Origin: Sphingobium amiense
GTDB taxonomy: Bacteria > Pseudomonadota > Alphaproteobacteria > Sphingomonadales > Sphingomonadaceae
Direction: 5' to 3'
NCBI RefSeq assembly: GCF_003967075.1
Contig: NZ_AP018664.1
Location: 1,922,001-1,986,000 of the forward strand
Length of the DNA: 64,000 nt
Positions 1 through 8,180 of the stretch are shown here, piece after piece. Both the position numbers and the translations under genes were made by a program. The notes under the pieces were generated by a model. That model was given only the letters and a program-made list of their open reading frames with translations. It was not told the origin of the DNA and searched no databases. Each line of letters opens with the position of its first letter. The stretch's first letter is position 1.

Positions 1-39
1 CGCCAGCAGTTCCTTGGCCTGATATTCGTGAATGTTCAT
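1..39 (-). CDS. sucC: Succinyl-CoA synthetase (ADP-forming) beta subunit, N-terminal start only
   Basis: Only the first 13 codons are inside the window, read leftward from an ATG at 39. They give MNIHEYQAKELLA, the highly conserved opening of SucC, the ATP-grasp beta subunit that forms or uses succinyl-CoA in the TCA cycle. The rest lies off the left edge, so nothing can be said about the active site. The identification rests on this N-terminal signature alone, which is distinctive for the family. Confidence 0.85.
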   Translation of the reverse strand, partial: MNIHEYQAKELLA

Positions 40-183
40 GGGTCCGGCCCGTCCTTGTGCGTTGAAGCGGATGGAAGGGCGATAAGCACAGCAAAGGGGA
101 CCGCGCCAGCAAATTTCGCAAAATCACTTTGCAAAATTGCAAAATCTGCGGAGCGCTCCGGCGGGAAAAACGGCGAATTTGCC

Positions 184-504
184 CTAGAATGCGCAGCCCA
201 GAGCAGCCTTCCCCGTGACCGCGACGATCTCCGGATCGTGCAAAGCGCGGACGTTGTGAAGGAATTGCGCCACGGTCAGGCCTTGTTTTTGAGAGTTGCG
301 GACTGCGCCAAGCGACTGGAGCTTCCGCAACTGCCCGATGCTCAACCCGTCGACCATGGGTCTGGCCATGCAGGCAGCCATGGCGTCGGACAATCCGGCC
401 CCCACAAGGCCCGACCGAACCCGCGATTCGGCTATCGTGCCCACGCACGCCGTGGTGCCGAGCGCGGCCATCGCCACACAAATACCATATCGACTGAACG
501 CCAT
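184..504 (-). CDS. Small predicted lipoprotein, unknown function
   Basis: A 106-residue protein starting at an ATG (502-504) preceded by a GGAGGGA ribosome-binding site about 6 bases upstream. That site favours this start over an in-frame one 18 codons earlier. The N-terminus (MAFSRYGICVAMAALGTTAC) looks like a short signal peptide ending in a lipobox-like TTAC, so lipidation at Cys20 is plausible. The remainder has no domain I recognise. It is read toward sucC with about 145 bases between them. Similar short proteins are, to my knowledge, hypothetical proteins in sphingomonads. The function is unknown, and the lipoprotein call is an inference from the lipobox. Confidence 0.6.
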   Translation of the reverse strand: MAFSRYGICVAMAALGTTACVGTIAESRVRSGLVGAGLSDAMAACMARPMVDGLSIGQLRKLQSLGAVRNSQKQGLTVAQFLHNVRALHDPEIVAVTGKAALGCAF

Positions 505-579
505 GCCCTGTCCCTCCGCCTGAACCGGGCGGATGACATCACGGGCAGGAAAGGACAAGACGCTAACCTCCCGTCCGCC

Positions 580-753
580 TCAATGGGCGCGGGCGATCAG
601 TCTTTCATTCTCGCGGCGATATGCGACGATCTGGTCGGTATAGGCCTGCGCCAGACCGCTATAGGCGGCTTTCCCTTCGGCGGATCGGCTGGCCTGCGCC
701 CGTGCCATCGCCATCTGCTGCCGGTGCAGCAGGTAGTTCACGTCCTTCTCCAT
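580..753 (-). CDS. Small hypothetical protein, 57 aa
   Basis: A short gene starting at the ATG at 751-753, directly behind a strong GGAGGAGGG Shine-Dalgarno, and ending at a TGA at 580-582. The product (MEKDVNYLLHRQQMAMARAQ...) is charged and probably helical, with no signal peptide or membrane segment. The well-placed ribosome-binding site and a codon use like its neighbours support it. It lies upstream of the small lipoprotein gene in the same orientation, 75 bases apart, so the two may be co-transcribed. I do not recognise a family. Confidence 0.6.
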   Translation of the reverse strand: MEKDVNYLLHRQQMAMARAQASRSAEGKAAYSGLAQAYTDQIVAYRRENERLIARAH

Positions 754-1032
754 GTCACCCTCCTCCCGTTGCCGTGCAAGAGTGTGGTCGATGATCGGAT
801 CTTTCCTATTGCCCGTGAAACAGGCTGTAGCATGTCCACACCGTCAGGACGATGCGCTTTGCGCCGAACCGTTTCAGCCCATCCCGAAGATCAGGCGACT
901 GATCGTCGGCGCACTTGGACCGACCTTCTCACATTTTGTTTCGACAACGCATCAAGCCCCTTGGAATAAACGGTAAAAAGTCTAACGTCGCGCCACTGAA
1001 AGCGAGGGGGGCCGGGCTTTTGGGGGCACTAT

Positions 1033-1543
1033 ATGGCGACTGCTCTGGGCGTCGCTTATCATGAATTATTGCTGTTCGCGGCGATCGGATTCGCCATCGG
1101 CGGGATCGACGATCTGCTGGTCGATGGCCTGTTCATCGTCCGCAAGCTCTGGCGCGACTCGACGGTGTATGTCCGCCATCCCCGGATGACGAGCGACCGG
1201 CTGCCGCCCTCCGCCGCGCCAGGCCGCATCGCCGTCTTCATCCCCGCCTGGCAGGAAAGCGAGGTGATCGGCGCGATGCTCGCCCACGCCCTCCACCAGT
1301 GGCGGGACGCGGACTGCACTTTGTTCGTCGGCGTCTATCCCAACGATCCCGCCACGGCAGCGGCGGTCGAGGGGGCGGCGGCAGGAAGCGATAAGGTCGT
1401 CCTCTGCATAACGCCCCGCCCCGGCCCGACGACGAAGGCCGACTGCCTCAACGCCCTGTGGCGGGCGATGCGGCGGCGCGAGGCGCTGGACGGAACATCG
1501 TTCAAGGCGGTGTTGCTGCATGACGCCGAGCATGTGGTTGCGG
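1033..1543 (+). pseudogene. NfrB-like family 2 glycosyltransferase, 5' fragment
   Basis: The first ~170 codons of an inner-membrane glycosyltransferase of the NfrB (phage N4 adsorption protein B) type. It begins with a membrane segment (ELLLFAAIGFAIGG), then the conserved GRIAVFIPAWQE strand that opens the GT2 fold and a K-A-D-C-L-N-A-L sugar-nucleotide region. It reaches the metal-binding motif as HDAEHVV (family HDAEDVV), after which similarity stops and the frame runs into unrelated sequence. The gene resumes at about 5413. Between the two parts roughly 45 residues expected from the family are missing, so the gene is broken by the island and also lost about 130 bases. An ATG start at 1033 is assumed. 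Confidence 0.8.
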
Positions 1544-1585
1544 TTGTAAACAGGTTGGCAACGCAATCCCGCGTAGGTCAGGTTT

Positions 1586-1809
1586 ATGGTCAAACACATC
1601 ACGGATATAAAAGCCGCTTCCGAAACGAAGCCCGCTTACCTTTATGCGCGCTTTAGCTCGCAGGGGCAGCGCGACGGACACAGCATCGAGCGACAGCTAA
1701 CCTACGGGCGGACCCATGCCGACCAGCACGGTTGGGCCGTCGTTGAGGAAATGACGGACGAGGCGAAGTCCGCATTTAAGGGGGCGAATCGCGAAGACGG
1801 TGCCGCACT
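1586..1809 (+). pseudogene. Serine recombinase (resolvase/invertase family), N-terminal fragment
   Basis: About 75 residues survive. The start of the resolvase catalytic domain is clear: AYLYARFSSQGQRDG carries the catalytic serine in the R-F-S-S motif, followed by SIERQL and a W-x-V-V-E-E strand. It is cut at 1810 by the left end of the IS21 element and reads only four foreign codons (VDCC) before a stop. The rest of the recombinase is not found on the far side of the IS, so the damage is more than a simple insertion. By position it was probably the island's integrase. It is certainly inactive. Confidence 0.8.
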
Positions 1810-1869
1810 TGTTGATTGCTGCTGAGAAGTGACCCGGGGAAGCCAGTAATTTTCACTGAGAAGTGACCC
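1810..1869 (+). repeat. IS21 left terminal region with two transposase-binding repeats
   Basis: The terminal inverted repeat occupies 1810-1839 and matches the inverted right end base for base over 30 bp. Two GAGAAGTGACCC repeats occur at 1824-1835 and 1858-1869. The same arrangement opens copy 2 at 58349. Reading outward from this end there is a short open frame starting [12 protein letters not shown]..., which can fuse to whatever gene lies beyond, as it does at copy 2. Confidence 0.9.
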
Positions 1870-1919
1870 ATGTTTGAACACGTCCCTGGCTTTGAGCGGG
1901 GGACCATGGAGTGTTGGAC

Positions 1920-3443
1920 ATGGCATTATTGAGCGTCATCCGGCGCTGGCATTACCGCGATCATCTGTCGATCCGGGAGATAGCCAAGCGTACCGGTCTA
2001 TCCCGCAACACGGTCCGTAAATATCTGCGGTCAGACACAGTCGAGCCGCAGTTCAAAGTGCCCGAGCGGCCGAGCAAGCTGGATCCGTTCGTCGATCGGC
2101 TGACGGTCTGGCTCAGGCGAGAGATGGGCCGATCGCGCAAGCAGAAGCGCACGATCAAGCAGTTGCATGCCGATCTGGTGAGCCTGGGCTTTGACGGGTC
2201 CTATGGCCGTGTCGCGGCCTTTGCTCGTGCCTGGCGCGATGATTATCGCCGCCAGCAGCAGATGAGCGGCAAGGGCACCTTCGTGCCGTTGTCGTTCGCA
2301 CCGGGTGAAGCATTCCAGTTTGACTGGAGCGAGGACTGGGCGATCATCGATGGTGTCCGCACCAAGCTGCAGGTTGCACACTTCAAGCTCAGCTACAGCC
2401 GGGCCTTCTTCGTTCGAGCCTATCTGCTCCAGACCCACGAGATGCTGTTCGACGCCCATAATCACGCGTTCCGCGTGCTGGGCGGGGTGCCGCGCCGCGG
2501 CATCTATGACAACATGCGCACTGCCGTCGACAAGGTCGGGCGCGGCAAGGATCGGACCGTCAACGCCCGCTTCCTCACGATGGTGAGCCATTATCTGTTC
2601 GAGGCAGAGTTCTGTAATCCGGCAGCGGGTTGGGAGAAGGGGCAGGTCGAGAAGAACGTCCAGGATGCGCGGCATCGCCTGTGGCAGCCCGTTCCCCAGA
2701 CCGAGACGCTCGACGCCCTGAACAGCTGGCTGGAGGATCGCTGCAAGGCGCTGTGGCAGGATATCCCGCACGGGATCGAACCGGGCTCTGTCGCTGATGC
2801 CTGGGCCGAGGAGGTGGCAAGCCTGATGCCGATGGGCAGGCCGTTCGACGGCTTTGTCGAATATGGCAAGCGGGTCTCACCGACCTGCCTCGTCCATCTG
2901 GAGCGCAACCGCTACAGCGTGCCGGCATCCTTTGCCAACCGCCCTGTCAGCGTGCGGCTCTATCCCGACCGCTTCCTCGTGGTGGCCGAGGGGCAGTTGC
3001 TGTGCGAACACCAGCGCATCATCGAACGATCCCATGATGGGCCAGGACGCACTGTTTATGACTGGCGCCATTATCTGGCAGTGGTCCAGCGCAAGCCTGG
3101 CGCCCTGCGCAATGGCGCGCCGTTCCTAGAGATGCCCGATGCCTTCCAGCGGTTACAGCGCCATCTGTTGCGCGCTCCCGGCGGCGACAGAGAGATGGTC
3201 GAGATCCTTGCCCTGGTGCTGCATCATGACGAGCAGGTCGTACTGCGCGCGGTTACCATGGCGCTGGAGTCCGGTGTTCCGACCAAAACCCATATCCTCA
3301 ACTTGCTGCACCGGCTGATCGACGGCAAGCCGCTGACGACACCGCCGATCACGGCGCCCCAGGCGCTGAGGCTGGTCAGCGAGCCCCTTGCCAATGTGGA
3401 ACGCTATGATGCGCTGCGCGGGGAGAACCGCCATGCGTCATGA
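1920..3443 (+). CDS. istA: IS21-family transposase IstA, copy 1
   Basis: A 507-residue DDE transposase. The N-terminus has a helix-turn-helix ([18 protein letters not shown]). The integrase core shows the catalytic acids in context: [10 protein letters not shown] (first Asp), [12 protein letters not shown] (second Asp) and [10 protein letters not shown] (Glu). A beta-barrel C-terminal domain follows. The length is normal for IstA. The ATG at 1920 is chosen because GGAG precedes it at a good distance; a GTG at 1911 is possible. The stop overlaps the istB start by 11 bases, the usual coupling in this family. The second copy (58459-61632) is broken by an IS1380 insertion. Confidence 0.95.
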   Translation: MALLSVIRRWHYRDHLSIREIAKRTGLSRNTVRKYLRSDTVEPQFKVPERPSKLDPFVDRLTVWLRREMGRSRKQKRTIKQLHADLVSLGFDGSYGRVAAFARAWRDDYRRQQQMSGKGTFVPLSFAPGEAFQFDWSEDWAIIDGVRTKLQVAHFKLSYSRAFFVRAYLLQTHEMLFDAHNHAFRVLGGVPRRGIYDNMRTAVDKVGRGKDRTVNARFLTMVSHYLFEAEFCNPAAGWEKGQVEKNVQDARHRLWQPVPQTETLDALNSWLEDRCKALWQDIPHGIEPGSVADAWAEEVASLMPMGRPFDGFVEYGKRVSPTCLVHLERNRYSVPASFANRPVSVRLYPDRFLVVAEGQLLCEHQRIIERSHDGPGRTVYDWRHYLAVVQRKPGALRNGAPFLEMPDAFQRLQRHLLRAPGGDREMVEILALVLHHDEQVVLRAVTMALESGVPTKTHILNLLHRLIDGKPLTTPPITAPQALRLVSEPLANVERYDALRGENRHAS

Positions 3444-4215
3444 TCCCGCCAGCGGCGCCATCATCGTCATGCTGCGCAGCCTCAAGATGCATGGCATGGC
3501 GCAGGCCGTCACCGATCTCATGGAGCAAGGCGCGCCCGCGTTCGACGCGGCCGTCCCGATCCTGTCCCAGCTTTTGAAGGCGGAGACTGCCGAACGGGAA
3601 GTGCGGTCGGTATCCTATCAGCTCAAGATCGCACGGTTCCCGGCCTATCGCGATCTGGCGAGCTTCGACTTTGCCAGCAGCGAGGTCAACGAGGCGCTGG
3701 TCCGCCAGCTTCACCGCTGCGAGTTTATGGACGTGGCCGACAATATCGTGCTGGTCGGCGGACCCGGAACCGGCAAGACCCACATCGCCACCGCCCTAGG
3801 CGTCCAGGCCATCGAGCATCATCGCAAGCGCGTGCGGTTCTTCTCCACGGTCGAGCTGGTCAACGCGCTGGAACAGGAGAAGGCGCAGGGCAAGGCAGGG
3901 CAGATCGCCGGAAGGCTTGCCCACTCCGATCTCGTGATCCTCGACGAGCTTGGTTATCTGCCGTTCAGCGCCTCAGGCGGCGCCCTGCTGTTCCATCTGC
4001 TGAGCAAGCTTTACGAGCGCACCAGCGTCATCATCACCACCAACCTCAGCTTCAGCGAATGGGCCACCGTGTTCGGAGATGCCAAGATGACCACCGCGCT
4101 CCTCGATCGGCTCACCCATCACTGCCACATCCTCGAGACCGGCAACGACAGCTTCAGGTTCAAGAACAGCTCCGCTCAGCAGCCCAAAACCCGGAAGGAG
4201 AAAACCCCATCTTGA
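3433..4215 (+). CDS. istB: IS21-family ATP-binding transposition helper IstB, copy 1
   Basis: A 260-residue AAA+ ATPase of the IstB/DnaC type that assists IstA in target selection. Walker A is [15 protein letters not shown] (about residue 107 on) and Walker B is [13 protein letters not shown], with a conserved TNLSFSEW segment after it. The start MRHDPASG at 3433 overlaps the end of istA and is used in preference to an upstream in-frame ATG inside istA. The protein is intact. An identical copy lies at 61622-62404. Confidence 0.95.
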   Translation: MRHDPASGAIIVMLRSLKMHGMAQAVTDLMEQGAPAFDAAVPILSQLLKAETAEREVRSVSYQLKIARFPAYRDLASFDFASSEVNEALVRQLHRCEFMDVADNIVLVGGPGTGKTHIATALGVQAIEHHRKRVRFFSTVELVNALEQEKAQGKAGQIAGRLAHSDLVILDELGYLPFSASGGALLFHLLSKLYERTSVIITTNLSFSEWATVFGDAKMTTALLDRLTHHCHILETGNDSFRFKNSSAQQPKTRKEKTPS

Positions 4216-4283
4216 CCCACCCCTGACATCCGAAACATAATCGCAAGGTGGGTCACTTCTCGATGAAAACCCCGGGTCACTTC

Positions 4284-4799
4284 TCAGCAGCAATCAACAG
4301 TCCAATAATAGATCGCGATGATTGCGGCGAGTATCGCGGTGGTCAGGAGGGAGGTAAACAGTATCGCCAAAGGAACCTCCCATCGTTTCAGATTATGCGG
4401 TTCGCCGCCTACGTGATCTATCGTAGCAGCCCCTAGATGCGCCAATGCCCGGACCAAACGGCCGCTTCCTGGCTCCTCTCTGGGCATCGAAGCCGATGTC
4501 GACGAAGTCTCGTCTCGATCGGCGTTCGATACGATCAGTTCACCGGGATTTACACGGCTGGCAAGATTTGCCGGTTGCACGTGCAATTGCTGCATCGCCT
4601 CGCTCTCACGCTGACGAAGCATTTGCGCCGCCTCTCTTCGCGTGCTGACGCCCATGATGCGGACGGCTGCTAGAATGTAATTGTCGATAACGCCGGCGGA
4701 TGTGTTCAGCCTCCGCGCTATTTCCTTGGACGTTAAGCCCTGTCCAACGAGATGAAGGCAGTCTCGCTGTTTTTCGGAAAGTCCGAACGAATCAGGCAT
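4284..4799 (-). CDS. LuxR-type HTH regulator with C-terminal membrane helix, 3' end replaced by IS21
   Basis: Residues 1-166 are native; the last codons (VDCC) are read from the IS21 end at 4299. The N-terminal ~65 residues form a LuxR/GerE-type helix-turn-helix: GLSEKQRDCLHLVGQGLTSK, then EIARRLNTSAGVIDNYI. A polar linker of about 70 residues follows, then one hydrophobic helix (VPLAILFTSLLTTAILAAII) close to the C-terminus. This suggests a DNA-binding domain tethered to the inner membrane from its C-terminal side, an unusual layout for LuxR-type proteins, which normally carry the HTH at the C-terminus. It sits 15 bases downstream of the XRE-like gene, likely one operon. Only a few residues may be lost, so activity is possible but unproven. 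Confidence 0.65.
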   Translation of the reverse strand: MPDSFGLSEKQRDCLHLVGQGLTSKEIARRLNTSAGVIDNYILAAVRIMGVSTRREAAQMLRQRESEAMQQLHVQPANLASRVNPGELIVSNADRDETSSTSASMPREEPGSGRLVRALAHLGAATIDHVGGEPHNLKRWEVPLAILFTSLLTTAILAAIIAIYYWTVDCC

Positions 4800-4814
4800 G
4801 ATGTATGACCTGCC

Positions 4815-5177
4815 TCAGCTTGGGCGCCTAGTTACGATCCGCTCGTTGGATTCGAGCAGCTTCAGCGCTCTTTCCAAGGCGGTAACGACATATCCGAGTT
4901 GCAATGCCTCACATGCCGAGATTGCTGCACGAACATGAGCGATGGCTTGATCATTAACAGATGTCTTTGACGAGGCCGTGGTCGGCCGAAGAAAGTCGGC
5001 AGGCATTCCGAAATAGCGGGCAAGGATATCTTGGTCGCGCGCGCTTAGGGACGCGGGCGTGCCGCGTTTGACATATTGTTGAATGTAAGCCGAGTTGCGA
5101 CCCAGCAGATGTGAGATGCCCGCATAGGTTTCCCCCCTCGCCTGAATCAATTCATCTAAAAAGATGCGCGGCCCCAT
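4815..5177 (-). CDS. XRE-like small DNA-binding protein of the island
   Basis: A 120-residue protein. Residues 1-60 resemble the N-terminal HTH of sphingomonad S24/LexA-like repressors (ISHLLGRNSAYIQQYVKRGT, then ILARYFGMPADFL). There is no peptidase domain; the C-terminal half is a predicted helical region (AIAHVRAAISACEALQ...). The ATG at 5175-5177 is preceded by GGGGGA. It lies upstream of the LuxR-type gene in the same direction. GC is lower than the chromosome, consistent with acquired DNA. The likely role is a regulator of the island; its target is unknown. Confidence 0.6.
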   Translation of the reverse strand: MGPRIFLDELIQARGETYAGISHLLGRNSAYIQQYVKRGTPASLSARDQDILARYFGMPADFLRPTTASSKTSVNDQAIAHVRAAISACEALQLGYVVTALERALKLLESNERIVTRRPS

Positions 5178-5412
5178 AGCGATTCCCCCAGATATTAACC
5201 ATCTTCCTAGGCGATTTCCTATTTTGCAATAGAAACCTGCGGGAAGCGCCTGTTAGCCGCTTTGTGACGCTTAGGCCGGTGACTGCAATGCCGCAGAAAG
5301 CCGCTTAAACCCTGAACTTCTTGAGCGGACTGTCCAAGCGATAACGTTCCTCCGCTACCATCTTCGTGAGGCCGAAATTCAGGGTCTTCATAACTACTCT
5401 ACAGGCCGATGA

Positions 5413-6159
5413 CGGGAAAACCATGGCAAGTTCCTCACCGTCCGCGAAGCGCTGGGCGCCTCCATGCCGTCCGCCGGAGTCGCCTGCGCCTTCGACCGGC
5501 AGATGCTGGGGCGCCTCGACGACAGGGGCCATGGCGGCCCCTTCGACCCGGCCTCGCTGACGGAGGATTATGAAGCGGGCCTGCGGCTGGGCGACCTTGG
5601 CGGGCGCGGCGTATTCGTGCGGATGCGCGATGCGGACGGCGGAATGGTCGCGACCCGCGAACATTTCCCCGACACGGTGGAAGCCGCCGTCCGTCAGAAA
5701 GCGCGCTGGATGGTCGGCATCGCGCTCGCCGGATGGGACCGGCTCGGCTGGCGCGGCGGCCCAGCCGAATGGTGGATGCGCATTCGCGACCGCCGCTCGA
5801 CTCTTGCCGCGCTCATCCTTTCCGCCGCCTATGCGACGCTCCTGCTCTGGGCGATCCTGATGCTGGCGGGCCTGTTCACCGACATCGCCCCGCCGCCTGC
5901 TTCGCCCCGGCTGCGGATGCTGCTCTGGCTCAACCTCTGCCTGATGCTCTGGCGCACCGGGATGCGCGCGGCATTCGTGGGATCGGCCTATGGCTGGCGC
6001 TACGGCATCGGTGCGATCCCCCGCACGGTCGTCGCCAACTATATCGCCATCCTCGCCGCCCGCCGCGCCCTTTTCCTCTATGTCCGCTCGCTCCGGGGCC
6101 ATCCGCTGAGGTGGGACAAGACGCAGCATCATTTCCCCGATCCCGAGAACCTGCCGTGA
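5413..6159 (+). pseudogene. NfrB-like glycosyltransferase, 3' fragment
   Basis: The continuation of the gene begun at 1033. In frame from about 5416 it reads ENHGKFLTVREALGASMPSA, the family segment downstream of the catalytic DxD region. The ED-type motif (LTEDYEAGLRL) and Q-x-x-R-W-like QKARWMVGIAL follow, then several membrane helices (TLAALILSAAYATLLLWAIL, and others). An in-frame TGA at 5410-5412 just upstream marks the junction with foreign DNA. An internal ATG at 5464 could start a truncated product lacking the catalytic half. The stop overlaps the GTG of the next gene (CCGTGA), showing they were co-translated. Confidence 0.8.
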
Positions 6160-7205
6160 CCGCAGCGCCGGGCCGCCCGCTGCGCTTCTTCGGCGTCGTC
6201 CTTGCCGCATGGGTGGCGATGCGTCTGGCAAGCCATGGCGGCATCCCGGCAGACCCGCCCGCCCCGCCCCCGGTCGCCAGCGTTGCATCCATTGCGCCGC
6301 GGCTTCCCACCGTTGGGCCGCTTTCGCCGGTTTCCGTAACAGCGCATGCACCCGCGACAGCACTCCGCCCTTCGCCCCGCCTCGCTCCCATCGTCGCCCG
6401 GTCATTCGCCGGAGATGGCGGCCCGCTCGATTTCACGCATGGCTCACAGTCCTTCGCCGGCCGTCACCATGGCGGCCTGTCGGAACGCCTTGCCGATTTC
6501 GCGCCGGGCGCAGGCATCGCCGCCGTCCCGCTGGCCCCTCCGCCCGATCCGCAGGCCCGCACGCCCGGCCGCTGGCGGGGCAGCGCGTGGATGCTCTGGC
6601 GGCCCGATGGCGGCGCTGGCGAAGGCGCAGTCCCGGCGGGACGGCTCGGCGGATCGCAGGCGGGAGTGCGGATCGACTATGACCTGACCCCAGCCACGAC
6701 GAGCCGCCTCGCCGCCTATGCCCGCCTATCGAGCGCCCTCCGGCAGCCCGCCGCCCCCGAAGCTGCGCTCGGCCTCACCTTCCAGCCGTCCCGCACGCTG
6801 CCCGTCAGCCTGGCGGTCGAACGCCGCGCCGCGCTGGGCGACGGCGGCCGCAACGCCATCGCCGCGATGATCGTCGGCGGCTTCGGCCCCACGCCCATCC
6901 TCCCCGGCGTGGAAGCGACAGGCTATGCGCAGGCAGGCATCGTCGGCCTCCGCCGAAAAGACGCCTTCATCGACGGCAAAGCCTCCCTCGCCGCGCCCAT
7001 CGGCGGAACGCCCCTCCGTCTGGGCGGCGCGGTGTCGGGCGGTGCGCAGCCCGGCGTCAGCCGCCTCGACATCGGGCCGGAAGCCAGCCTCCCCCTGCCG
7101 CTGCCCGGCATTCCCACACGCCTGTCGTTCGAATGGCGGCAGCGGATCGCGGGCGACGCACGGCCTCGCTCGGGCCTTGCGCTAACGCTCGGGGCGGATT
7201 TTTGA
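6156..7205 (+). CDS. NfrA C-terminal-like outer-membrane protein
   Basis: A 349-residue protein starting at the GTG at 6156, overlapping the nfrB stop. It has an N-terminal hydrophobic segment (FFGVVLAAWVAMRLA), a proline-rich linker of about 60 residues, and a C-terminal domain that resembles the C-terminal part of NfrA, the outer-membrane partner of NfrB in N4 phage adsorption. Features are a GGSQAGVRIDYDL start, YARLSSALR, an ERRAALGDGGRNAIA segment, repeated Gly-rich amphipathic strands, and a terminal Phe (LTLGADF) typical of outer-membrane barrels. The N-terminal TPR part of E. coli NfrA is absent. With nfrB broken, it may have lost its translational coupling. The family call is from memory of the domain. 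Confidence 0.6.
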   Translation: MTAAPGRPLRFFGVVLAAWVAMRLASHGGIPADPPAPPPVASVASIAPRLPTVGPLSPVSVTAHAPATALRPSPRLAPIVARSFAGDGGPLDFTHGSQSFAGRHHGGLSERLADFAPGAGIAAVPLAPPPDPQARTPGRWRGSAWMLWRPDGGAGEGAVPAGRLGGSQAGVRIDYDLTPATTSRLAAYARLSSALRQPAAPEAALGLTFQPSRTLPVSLAVERRAALGDGGRNAIAAMIVGGFGPTPILPGVEATGYAQAGIVGLRRKDAFIDGKASLAAPIGGTPLRLGGAVSGGAQPGVSRLDIGPEASLPLPLPGIPTRLSFEWRQRIAGDARPRSGLALTLGADF

Positions 7206-7265
7206 TCGCCGCCCCGGTCTCCGCGCTTTATCCCGCCGCCTTTTGCCGTTAACGCGGGAGGCAGC

Positions 7266-8180
7266 ATGGATCTTTACCTGCCCATCGCCAACCTGTCGGT
7301 GAACGCGCTCGTCATCATCGGGCTGGGCGGGGTGGTGGGTCTTCTGTCCGGCATGTTCGGCGTGGGCGGCGGATTCCTGACGACTCCGCTGCTGATCTTC
7401 TACGGCATCCCCCCCACGGTTGCCGCCGCCTCCGCCGCCTCTCAGGTGACGGGCGCGAGCGTGTCGGGCGTCGTCACGCACATGTCGCGCGGCACGGTCG
7501 ATTTCCGCATGGGCTGGGTGCTGATCGCGGGCGGCGTGATCGGCGCGGGGATCGGCGTCCTCCTCTTCCGCCTGCTCCAGCAACTGGGTCAGATCGACAC
7601 GGTGATCGGCATCCTCTACGTCGTCATGCTCGGCGGGATCGGCGGCCTGATGGCCAAGGAATCGCTTCAGGCGCTCTACTTCCTCAAGACCGGCAAACGC
7701 CCGCCCGCCCGCAAGCGCCGCCATCATCCGCTCGTCGCCGCACTCCCGATGCGCTGGCGATTCTACGGCTCGGGCCTCTATATCTCGCCGCTCGCGCCGC
7801 TGCTGCTGGGCATGGCGACGGGCGTTCTGACGATGCTGCTGGGCGTGGGCGGCGGCTTCATCCTCGTGCCCGCCATGCTCTATCTGCTGGGTATGACGAC
7901 GCAGTCGGTGGTCGGCACATCGCTGTTCCAGATCCTGTTCGTCACCATGGCGACGACCATGATGCACGCGATGACGACCAAGGCGGTGGACCTCGTCCTC
8001 GCCATGCTGCTCCTGATCGGCAGCGTCACCGGCGCGCAGGTGGGCACGCGCCTGTCTATGTCGATCCGCCCGGAATATCTGCGCATCCTGCTCGCCGCCA
8101 TCGTGCTGCTGGTCGCGTTCCGGATGGCGCTGGGGCTGGGCTGGCGGCCCGACGAAATCTACACGATCGAACTGCGCTGA
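7266..8180 (+). CDS. Sulfite exporter TauE/SafE family permease
   Basis: A 304-residue integral membrane protein with two repeats of the TauE/SafE signature, each with a glycine-rich helix: GLLSGMFGVGGGFLTTPLL near the N-terminus and LTMLLGVGGGFILVPAMLY in the second half. About eight membrane segments are visible. The ATG at 7266 has a GGGAGG site upstream. The family exports sulfite, sulfoacetate or related anions; the substrate here is not shown. The stop overlaps the start of the TIGR02186 gene (TGATG), so the two are translationally coupled, a pairing I know from other alphaproteobacteria. Confidence 0.85.
   Translation: MDLYLPIANLSVNALVIIGLGGVVGLLSGMFGVGGGFLTTPLLIFYGIPPTVAAASAASQVTGASVSGVVTHMSRGTVDFRMGWVLIAGGVIGAGIGVLLFRLLQQLGQIDTVIGILYVVMLGGIGGLMAKESLQALYFLKTGKRPPARKRRHHPLVAALPMRWRFYGSGLYISPLAPLLLGMATGVLTMLLGVGGGFILVPAMLYLLGMTTQSVVGTSLFQILFVTMATTMMHAMTTKAVDLVLAMLLLIGSVTGAQVGTRLSMSIRPEYLRILLAAIVLLVAFRMALGLGWRPDEIYTIELR

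Larger units (their letters stand above)
1810..4299 (+). mobile_element. IS21-family insertion sequence, copy 1 (complete)
   Basis: A 2490-bp element with TG...CA ends and perfect 30-bp terminal inverted repeats (1810-1839 and 4270-4299). Each end carries two copies of GAGAAGTGACCC (1824-1835, 1858-1869; inverted at 4250-4261, 4274-4285), as expected for transposase-binding sites. It encodes overlapping istA and istB. The flanking bases (gcact / gtcca) show no target-site duplication, although this family normally makes 4-8 bp, so the flanks were probably rearranged after insertion. A second copy lies at 58349-62488 in the same orientation, with identical encoded proteins where intact. Confidence 0.93.
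1544..5412. mobile_element. Genomic-island remnant inserted in the nfrB-like gene
   Basis: The stretch between the two nfrB fragments contains a serine recombinase start at its left edge, an IS21 element, a LuxR-type HTH gene and an XRE-like gene. The right ~1 kb is visibly lower in GC than the flanks. A recombinase whose start lies about 40 bases from the boundary is the usual arrangement for serine-integrase islands, so the left boundary is probably an attachment site. No convincing direct repeat links the two ends. The loss of ~130 bases of nfrB implies an additional deletion. The cargo is mostly gone. The right 238 bases before nfrB resumes hold no gene I can support. Confidence 0.6.

Noticed and set aside
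5305..5391. A 28-codon minus-strand frame (MKTLNFGLTKM...) at the right end of the island
   Set aside because: Too short, with no recognisable family and no clear ribosome-binding site.
1520..5416. ATGACG present near both island boundaries as a possible attachment core
   Set aside because: At the left end nfrB similarity continues past it (HDAEHVV), so it is not at the junction; six bases are expected by chance.
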